From: an uncultured Mailhella sp.
GTDB taxonomy: Bacteria > Desulfobacterota > Desulfovibrionia > Desulfovibrionales > Desulfovibrionaceae
Assembly (NCBI RefSeq): GCF_905187505.1
Contig: NZ_CAJJIC010000004.1
Location: 1 to 54,274, forward strand
Length of the DNA: 54,274 nt
Reading direction: 5' to 3'
Shown here one piece after another: positions 48,906-54,274 of the stretch (its first letter is position 1; every line of letters starts with the position of its first letter). Both the position numbers and the translations under genes were made by a program. The notes below the pieces were generated by a model. That model saw only the letters and a list, made by a program, of their open reading frames with translations, was not told where the DNA came from and did no database searches.

Positions 48906-49256
48906 CTATTCGAGACCGCGTCCCCAGACGCGGGGCATGAGCTCCCATCCGTCGCCCTGACGACAGAGAACCACGATTTCCGCTTCATGGGGGGGCTGAC
49001 TGACCACGGCACGGCGGCAGTCGCGGCCGGATGCGGAGGTGAACGAGCCTTCCACCATGACGTCGACCACGCCGCCGAAGGCGGGATCGTCGATGGAGGC
49101 CTGTGCGCCGGCATTGTTCATGGAAATGAACTGAGGCACGGGAGAGAGGGGCGTTTCCGGTATGGGGACTTCGGGCGCGTCGGTCGAGCCGAAGGGACTG
49201 GCAAGGCAGCCGCTCAGAACGATGCTGAGCGCAATGGGAATGAGAAATATGCGCAT
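48906..49256 (-). CDS. Small lipoprotein, surface-antigen-like
   Basis: A 116-residue predicted lipoprotein. The signal MRIFLIPIALSIVLSGC has a good lipobox (LSGC, Cys17). After a Pro-rich spacer (APEVPIPETPLSPVPQF) there is a small domain with CRRAVVSQ...VVLCRQGDGWELMP. The C...CxxxDGxW pattern resembles the C-terminal surface-antigen domain of Rickettsia 17-kDa-type proteins, a weak similarity. AAGGG lies 8 bases before ATG 49256. It is the first gene of a unit with the polysaccharide-export gene and may assist assembly of the outer-membrane channel. Confidence 0.75.
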   Translation of the reverse strand: MRIFLIPIALSIVLSGCLASPFGSTDAPEVPIPETPLSPVPQFISMNNAGAQASIDDPAFGGVVDVMVEGSFTSASGRDCRRAVVSQPPHEAEIVVLCRQGDGWELMPRVWGRGLE

Positions 49257-49280
49257 GGGGATACCCTTATGAAAAATTCC

Positions 49281-49294
49281 GCGGAACATTCCGC
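49281..49294 (-). repeat. GCGGAA-CA-TTCCGC dyad in the lipoprotein leader
   Basis: A perfect 6-bp inverted repeat with a 2-base centre, overlapping a TTCCGCGGAA palindrome (49278-49287). It lies between the predicted -10 and the ribosome site, a good position for a repressor. Confidence 0.5.
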
Positions 49295-49300
49295 GCAAAT

Positions 49301-49330
49301 AATATATGTCCGGGGAGCTTGTCCTGTCCA
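49301..49330 (-). promoter_or_regulatory. Sigma-70 promoter of the lipoprotein-export operon
   Basis: On the minus strand TGGACA (49330-49325) and TATATT (49306-49301) are 18 bases apart, about 45 bases before the lipoprotein start. Confidence 0.65.
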
Positions 49331-49448
49331 GAGGGGGCCTGGCGGCCCGAGGAAAAAGACGGGGTGAGCATGTCGCGCAAGGCCCTGCGGCGGAAGCATT
49401 CCGGAAGGGGCACGGAGACCGGGACAGGTGCCGCTCACGAGGCGGTCG

Positions 49449-50429
49449 TCATGCCTGATCCTTCCGGTACCAGTTCCAGGCGTCGTGTATGATGTCTTCC
49501 ACTCCCGAGCGTTCGGCCTTCCAGCCGAGCACGGATGCCGCTTTTGAGGCGTCGGCCACGAGGCTCGGCGGATCGCCGGCCCGGCGGGGGCCGGTGGTAA
49601 AGGGCATTGAACGGCCCGTCACCTTTTCGACGGCGTCGAGAATCTGCTTTACGGACAGCCCGGAGCCGGAACCGAGGTTCAGACTCAGCCCCTCGCCGTC
49701 GCTTTGCGAAAGCAGGCGTTCCATGGCGAGAAGGTGGGCTTTGGCCAGGTCCTGCACGTGGACGTAGTCGCGGATGCAGGTGCCGTCCGGCGTGGGATAG
49801 TCGTTGCCCATGACGTGGAAGTCGGAAATCTTGCCGTCCAGAGCCATGAGGGCGCGGGGAATGAGATGGGTTTCGGGGTCGTGCCGCTCGCCTGTTTCTC
49901 CCCCGGGATCTGCGCCGGCGGCGTTGAAGTAGCGCAGGGCCGTCCACGAGATGCCGTGTGCGCGGGCGAAGTCTGCCAGCATGCGTTCCATGAACAGCTT
50001 GGTTTCACCGTAGGGGTTGATGGGGGAGGCCGGGCTTTCCTCGGTGATGGGCATGACCTCGGGAACGCCGTATACCGCCGCCGTGCTGGATACCACGATG
50101 TTGCGCACGTTCGTGTCGCGCATGGCCTCAAGGATGTTCAGCGTGCCGCCCACGTTGTTGCGGAAGTACTTGCCCGGATTCTGCACGGATTCTCCCACGA
50201 GAGAAAAGGCCGCGAAGTGCAGAATGCCGTCGGGTCGGACGTTCTTCATGCACGAGCGCAGCCGCTCCGCATCCAGAGCGTCGCCTTCAATGAGGGGGCC
50301 CCACTTCACGAGATCCCGGTGACCGGTGGAAAGATTGTCGTATACGGTAACGTTGTGTCCGGCCGCGGCAAGGGCCTTGCTGGTGGAGCTGCCGATGTAT
50401 CCGGCTCCGCCGATGACGAGGATGTTCAT
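49449..50429 (-). CDS. galE: UDP-glucose 4-epimerase
   Basis: A 326-residue short-chain dehydrogenase/reductase family enzyme interconverting UDP-glucose and UDP-galactose for LPS and exopolysaccharide. The NAD site is VIGGAGYIGS (5-14), the catalytic Ser/Thr lies in VVSSTAAVYG and the YxxxK pair in NPYGETK. The C-terminal substrate part (GTCIRDYVHVQDLAKAH, NLGSGSGLSVKQIL) is typical GalE. GGAG lies before the ATG. It sits between waaA and the export genes, so its product probably feeds surface glycans. Confidence 0.95.
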   Translation of the reverse strand: MNILVIGGAGYIGSSTSKALAAAGHNVTVYDNLSTGHRDLVKWGPLIEGDALDAERLRSCMKNVRPDGILHFAAFSLVGESVQNPGKYFRNNVGGTLNILEAMRDTNVRNIVVSSTAAVYGVPEVMPITEESPASPINPYGETKLFMERMLADFARAHGISWTALRYFNAAGADPGGETGERHDPETHLIPRALMALDGKISDFHVMGNDYPTPDGTCIRDYVHVQDLAKAHLLAMERLLSQSDGEGLSLNLGSGSGLSVKQILDAVEKVTGRSMPFTTGPRRAGDPPSLVADASKAASVLGWKAERSGVEDIIHDAWNWYRKDQA

Positions 50430-50590
50430 GTCTGTCTCCGGAAAAGAGGGCGCGAATGCGCCGGACGGCGTGTTCCCTCGGAGCGTTGCGGTTGTGCGGG
50501 CCTTTGTTCAGCCATGGTCCGCATGGTTGTGCGGAAATACCATAACATATGAGAACAATAAAGGAAAGACGGAAGAAAAACGGATGGAGC

Positions 50591-51925
50591 TCAGTGTTTC
50601 CTGCAGGCGGAAATGCTCTGCTCCAGCGCGTGAGCCGTAAAGAATGCGCCTCCGAGACGGGGGAAAAGCCAGTCCCTGAACCTTTCCCTGACTTCGGTCC
50701 TGTCGGACACGGCCGCCGCCTGCTCGAGCATGATGTTCACGACGTCCTTCGGGGTGTGCGCCACGCGGAGCAGGCCCGCTTCTTCCAGAGAAGGCATGGA
50801 CGGATCGCCGATGCCCATGGCCCACAGAAAGTTGTGCGCCGAAGGACCGATGCAGGGAATGCGTCCTGCCGAAAGGGCTTCGAGAAAGTTTTGTCCGCCC
50901 TGACCGAAGCTTCCGCCGACGAATACGGCCTGCGCCGAGGCGTAAAGCTGAGGCAGATCGCCGAAGCGGTCCCAGATGAGCGCATGCCTGCGCGCAAGCG
51001 CGCTGCCGGGTGCAAGCTCCGAGAGCAGCACGGGCATGAACGCCAGATCGTCCAGAACGCTTTTCCAGTAGGCGACGCGATGCAGATGCCTGGGCACGAT
51101 GACGACGACGGCGTCGGGGACGGCCTTGTAGAGTCTGGCAAGCTGTCCGGGAATGCGGGTTTCCTCGCACTGACGGACGGAGGCGAAAAGAAAGACCGGC
51201 CCGGAGGCCCGGAAGGCCTCGGAATGCTCGGAAAGCGGAATTTCGAGCGCCTTTGATGCAAGATCGAACTTGATGTTCGGCATCATGTCCACGGAACAGG
51301 GGAAAATGGCGGCAAAGGCCTGCCTGTCATATCGTGAGATGGCGTGCACGGCCACGGGGGAAATCTCGGCCATGAGGGAGGAGAACAGGCGACCGAAGTG
51401 GGAGGTGGAACTGTTGATGCGTCCGTTGAACACATGGACGGGGACGTTCCTTTCACGGCAGGCGGCAAGAAGGCCGGGCCACAGTTCCGTTTCCAGCAGC
51501 ACCACCATGCGGGGAGACGCCGCGGCAAGAGCCCTGCGGACAATGTCGGGATGATCGAAGGGGGCGAAGCGCACCAGGACGCGCAGACCGGGATGACTTT
51601 CCTTCAGTTCGTCGAGGGCCTTTTCCATGACGTCCCGACCCTGCCTTGTCCATGTGGTCATGAGAATGCGCAGGTCGGAGTCGGGGGCGAAGTTCCGGCA
51701 TATTTCCACGGCGAGACGCGCCTCTCCGCCGGAGGCCGCCTGAATCCAGATGTCCGTCGCGTGACCGTCGGCGTCGGAAAAATCTTCGGGAATCCAGCCG
51801 GAGGGGGCCAGCCGTTCCTTCCAGCCGTCGGAGAGTCGTTTGCTGCGCCGGAGAAAGGGACGCGCAAGGGTCCAGAGCAAGCGGTAGAGGCGGAAGAACG
51901 GACGGGAAAAAAGAGATGCTGCCAT
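50591..51925 (-). CDS. waaA: 3-deoxy-D-manno-octulosonic acid transferase
   Basis: A 444-residue inner-membrane glycosyltransferase adding KDO to lipid A. The short hydrophobic/basic N terminus (FFRLYRLLWTLARPFLRR) would anchor it to the membrane. The N domain has WIQAASGGEARLAVEI, matching the WIHAVSVGE motif with the catalytic Glu, and VVLLETELWPGLL. The C domain has FVGGSFGQGGQNFLEALSAG for CMP-KDO binding. Serine-to-alanine and valine-to-glycine changes around the Glu (AASGGE for AVSVGE) are small departures. AGAGG precedes ATG 51925; the frame to 51970 is less likely. Confidence 0.93.
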   Translation of the reverse strand: MAASLFSRPFFRLYRLLWTLARPFLRRSKRLSDGWKERLAPSGWIPEDFSDADGHATDIWIQAASGGEARLAVEICRNFAPDSDLRILMTTWTRQGRDVMEKALDELKESHPGLRVLVRFAPFDHPDIVRRALAAASPRMVVLLETELWPGLLAACRERNVPVHVFNGRINSSTSHFGRLFSSLMAEISPVAVHAISRYDRQAFAAIFPCSVDMMPNIKFDLASKALEIPLSEHSEAFRASGPVFLFASVRQCEETRIPGQLARLYKAVPDAVVVIVPRHLHRVAYWKSVLDDLAFMPVLLSELAPGSALARRHALIWDRFGDLPQLYASAQAVFVGGSFGQGGQNFLEALSAGRIPCIGPSAHNFLWAMGIGDPSMPSLEEAGLLRVAHTPKDVVNIMLEQAAAVSDRTEVRERFRDWLFPRLGGAFFTAHALEQSISACRKH

Positions 51926-51941
51926 AAAGTCCTCTCGGCTC

Positions 51942-51970
51942 ACTATGCTACATCCGGCCTGAGCACGCAA
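51942..51970 (-). promoter_or_regulatory. Possible promoter of waaA
   Basis: On the minus strand TTGCGT (51970-51965) and CATAGT (51947-51942) are 17 bases apart, just behind the terminator of the upstream gene. Confidence 0.45.
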
Positions 51971-52000
51971 GACGTGCGGAGGAGATGCCGGTGCATGCGG

Positions 52001-52043
52001 AAAAAAAGCGGGACAGTCCGGAATGTTCCGGCCTGCCCCGCCT
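52001..52043 (-). terminator. Terminator of the CoA-disulfide reductase-rhodanese gene
   Basis: An imperfect long stem (AGCGGGACAGTCCGGA against TCCGGCCTGCCCCGCCT) with a 3-base loop is followed on the minus strand by seven U residues (A run at 52001-52007). Confidence 0.85.
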
Positions 52044-52114
52044 TTGCTGTGCTGAGGACTGGAGGGAAACGGAGATGGTTTCCCTCCGCGAAGTCACGGG
52101 CGTTTCAGCGGCGA

Positions 52115-53833
52115 TCAGAACTTTTCTTCGTCGCCGCGCTTGCGCAGAGCGGTGTGGCCGCCGGCGGAGTTTGCGGCCTCGATGCCCATTTCACGCAGCT
52201 TGAGCTGCGCTTCGTAGGCGCGGGTGCCGGTATTGCACACGAGAGCCACGGGACGGTCGGTGGGAATTTCCTTCTTGGCGCGGGCGTTGAATTCTTCCAG
52301 CGGCAGGGAGAGATACTGACCGGGGTGACGTTCTTCGATGGGCTTGCCGGCCTTGGCGGGACGGATGTCCACGAAGAGGTAGTTGTTTTCGTCGCGGTGA
52401 TTCCACAGGTCGACGAACTCATCGGGAGTGATGATGTTGTGATAGCCGTTCACCACGTTGTCGGCCACGTTGCCGGCGGCGTTGATGACGTCCATGGCGG
52501 AGGCGAAGGGCGGCGCGTAGCAGACTTCGAGGTTGGACAGGTCGTTCAGCGTGGGACGGGAAACCTGCAGCATGGCGGCCACGGCGTCGGTGCGGGCCTT
52601 GACGGCGGAGCCGTCGGTGCTCATGCCCTGAATGCCGAGAACGCGGCGGGTCTGCTTGTCCACCACCACGTTGATGCTGGTGTTGGTGTGTCCGGGATAG
52701 AAGTGAGCCTTGTCGGAGCCTTCCATGCTGACTTCGATGGCGTCGAAGCCGGCCATGCGGGCCTGATGCAGGGTAAGACCGGCGCCGGAGGCGTACATCT
52801 TGTTCAGCTTCACGCACCAGGAGCCGACCACGCCTTCAAAGGTGGCCTGTCCGCCGGCAAGGTTGGTGCCGATGACGCGGCCCTGTCTGTTGGCCATGGA
52901 GCCGAGGGGCAGATAGGTGAGGTCGCCGGAAATGAGGTTGCGCAGCACGACCACGTCGCCGCCGGCATAGATGTCGGGGTCGGAGGTCTGCATGTGCGTG
53001 TTCACCAGAATGCCGCCGCGGGGATGGCAGGCGATGCCGGCGTCGGAAGCGATCTTGGAGTTGGGGGTCACGCCGATGGAGAAGATGACTTCGTCGGCTT
53101 CAATGGTGCGCTTGTTGGTCACCACTTCGCACACGGCGCCGTCCTTGCCCTTGAGTTCCTTCACGGCTTCGCCGGTGAGCACGGTGATGCCGAGTTCCTC
53201 AAGGTCGTGCTTGGCCATCTGGCTGAAGTTGTAGCAGAGCTGGGCGGGAAGAACGTGGTCCACCATTTCGATGACGGTGACCTGGATGCCCCACATGTCG
53301 GCAAGGGCCACGGCCATTTCCAGACCGATGAAGCCCGCGCCGATGATGACGGCATGGTTGATCTTGCGGGCGGCGCACTGCTCCTGAATGGCCTTGGCGG
53401 CTTCAAGGCAGGTGACGGAGGTGACGTTCTTCAGATCGGCGCCGGGAATGGGAGGAATGCGGGGGCTGCTGCCCGTGGCGATGACCAGCTTGTCGTAGGG
53501 CATGTCGCTCTTTTCGCCGGTCTGGGTGTTCTCGACGGTGACGGTCTTTTCCTTGCGGTTGATGGAAAGGGCACGCGTGTGGCAGATGGCGTTGACGCCC
53601 TTGAGTTCCTTGAAGAAGGCTTCGTCGCGGACGACGCCGGCGTTCGTGGTGCGCAGACCGTTCATCTGAGGAACGTCGCCGCCCACGAAGTAGGGAATGC
53701 CGCATCCGCCGTAGGAAATGTAGGTGCCCTGGTCGATCATGGTGACGTTGCTGTCGGGCATGAGGCGCTTGGCGCGGGCGGCAGCCTTGGGGCCGAGGGC
53801 GACGCCGCCTATGATGAGGATATTGAGAGCCAT
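52115..53833 (-). CDS. CoA-disulfide/polysulfide reductase with C-terminal rhodanese domain
   Basis: A 572-residue cytoplasmic FAD enzyme of the CoADR-rhodanese group, which uses NAD(P)H to reduce CoA disulfides, persulfides or polysulfide. The FAD motif is LIIGGVALGPKAAAR (7-21) and the redox-active Cys is C44 in SYGGCGIPYF. The second Rossmann motif is VIIGAGFIGLEMAVAL. A dimerisation domain follows. The rhodanese domain (about 465-572) has its catalytic Cys at about residue 533 in LVCNTGTRAYEA. GGAGG lies 8 bases before ATG 53833. It appears monocistronic, with a promoter overlapped by a perfect palindrome. Role in sulfur or persulfide handling is known for the family; the physiological substrate here is inferred. 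Confidence 0.92.
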   Translation of the reverse strand: MALNILIIGGVALGPKAAARAKRLMPDSNVTMIDQGTYISYGGCGIPYFVGGDVPQMNGLRTTNAGVVRDEAFFKELKGVNAICHTRALSINRKEKTVTVENTQTGEKSDMPYDKLVIATGSSPRIPPIPGADLKNVTSVTCLEAAKAIQEQCAARKINHAVIIGAGFIGLEMAVALADMWGIQVTVIEMVDHVLPAQLCYNFSQMAKHDLEELGITVLTGEAVKELKGKDGAVCEVVTNKRTIEADEVIFSIGVTPNSKIASDAGIACHPRGGILVNTHMQTSDPDIYAGGDVVVLRNLISGDLTYLPLGSMANRQGRVIGTNLAGGQATFEGVVGSWCVKLNKMYASGAGLTLHQARMAGFDAIEVSMEGSDKAHFYPGHTNTSINVVVDKQTRRVLGIQGMSTDGSAVKARTDAVAAMLQVSRPTLNDLSNLEVCYAPPFASAMDVINAAGNVADNVVNGYHNIITPDEFVDLWNHRDENNYLFVDIRPAKAGKPIEERHPGQYLSLPLEEFNARAKKEIPTDRPVALVCNTGTRAYEAQLKLREMGIEAANSAGGHTALRKRGDEEKF

Positions 53834-53878
53834 GGTAAAAACCTCCAGAGAATAAGGTTCATATAGCCAAAGAAAAAC

Positions 53879-53890
53879 TATCGGCCGATA
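53879..53890 (-). promoter_or_regulatory. Palindromic operator TATCGGCCGATA
   Basis: A perfect 12-bp palindrome directly downstream of the predicted -10 (TAAAGT), about 46 bases before the start codon. Position over the transcription start suggests repressor binding. Confidence 0.6.
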
Positions 53891-53919
53891 CTTTACCAGC
53901 AAGTTGTCTGAAATTGCAA
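53890..53919 (-). promoter_or_regulatory. Promoter of the CoA-disulfide reductase gene
   Basis: On the minus strand TTGCAA (53919-53914) and TAAAGT (53895-53890) are 18 bases apart. A TTGCTG closer to the -10 is an alternative -35. Confidence 0.55.
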
Positions 53920-54162
53920 GATAATTACGAGTACCCGCGGGCTCTTCACAAACGGCTTTTCAGGAACGATTCATTTTGGATGTTTTGAAAATAAAGTAAA
54001 ATCGAGAGGTTGAATGTCGTTTTTCGAAAGAAGGCCGGCATTGTTAAAGTTCGGCGGCGCAATCTTCGCGCAGAAAAAAAAGTCGGAGCCTCTCTTCCGG
54101 GAAAGGAGAAAAGGGGAAAGATCCGTCGTTTTTTTTAACCTGCCGAAGCCTTTGGAGAAAAA

Positions 54163-54182
54163 TTTGTTATTTTTATAACAAA
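54163..54182. repeat. Inverted repeat TTTGTTAT-TTTT-ATAACAAA
   Basis: A perfect 8-bp inverted repeat with a 4-base centre in AT-rich DNA near the window edge; possibly an operator for a gene beyond it. Confidence 0.45.
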
Positions 54183-54274
54183 ATGAGCTGAACAGGCATT
54201 TTTCTACGAAGAGACGCCCTTTTTTTCGCCAGAATGAAGAGTCTCGTCAAGAGGCAGATGGAAGGGGGATTCTT

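Larger units (their letters stand above)
53834..54274. other. Terminal AT-rich region, no gene seen
   Basis: 441 bases from the reductase start to the window edge. It holds the reductase promoter and operator and an inverted repeat TTTGTTAT/ATAACAAA (54163-54182). A poly-T stretch near 54130 and scattered AT-rich runs are visible. No convincing coding frame or RNA gene was found; a plus-strand gene may start beyond the edge. Confidence 0.5.

Overview
The window reads as chromosomal DNA from a GC-rich, Gram-negative anaerobe. The lipopolysaccharide genes (kdsC-lptC-lptA-lptB, waaA, galE) give the Gram-negative envelope. Hcp, many [4Fe-4S] ferredoxin-type proteins, AprA/AprB-like flavoprotein and ferredoxin pairs, and a rhodanese-fused CoA-disulfide/polysulfide reductase suggest a sulfur-metabolising member of the Desulfovibrionaceae or a close gut relative. 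That placement is inference from gene content; no rRNA gene is present.

Bases 1-8.6 kb: the end of a DUF697-type membrane protein is followed by a sigma-54 activator. The intergenic region behind it holds a -24/-12 promoter (GG-N10-GC) and three helically phased repeats. Next come an Old Yellow Enzyme/dienoyl-CoA reductase-like flavoprotein, a nitrilase-superfamily enzyme, an odd half-kinase-like protein, an SLC13/DASS-type permease and a 3-hydroxyisobutyrate dehydrogenase-family enzyme. A Tat-exported type-B carboxylesterase lies convergently at 8.9-10.4 kb.

Bases 10.8-26.3 kb: serS is followed by a block of minus-strand redox modules. Two have the form 2x[4Fe-4S] ferredoxin, AprA-like flavoprotein, DASS permease (15.9-12.3 kb and 20.8-17.3 kb). 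A Crp/Fnr-type regulator sits between them. A third operon (25.1-21.6 kb) pairs an AprA-like flavoprotein with a GltD-like NAD(P)H:ferredoxin-type oxidoreductase and is divergent from a LysR regulator. Two of these operon promoters share a 13-base box (TTGTTyrATGAAA) at the same distance from a TTTGAC -35 element. The esterase promoter also carries the box, so the esterase, a permease and the flavin reductases may be one regulon. A working model (inference) is periplasmic ester cleavage, carboxylate uptake, and ferredoxin- or NAD(P)H-driven reduction as an electron sink.

Bases 26.3-54.3 kb: mostly housekeeping and envelope genes. These are dnaX-ybaB, an alpha-2-macroglobulin with pbpC, an RluC-type pseudouridine synthase, rpsA, a CYTH protein, hcp, a DciA-like protein, the lptB/A/C-kdsC operon, a family 2 glycosyltransferase, a polysaccharide-export protein with a small lipoprotein, galE, waaA and the CoA-disulfide reductase-rhodanese gene. 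Many have clear sigma-70 promoters and intrinsic terminators. No tRNA, rRNA, CRISPR array, insertion sequence or prophage was recognised.
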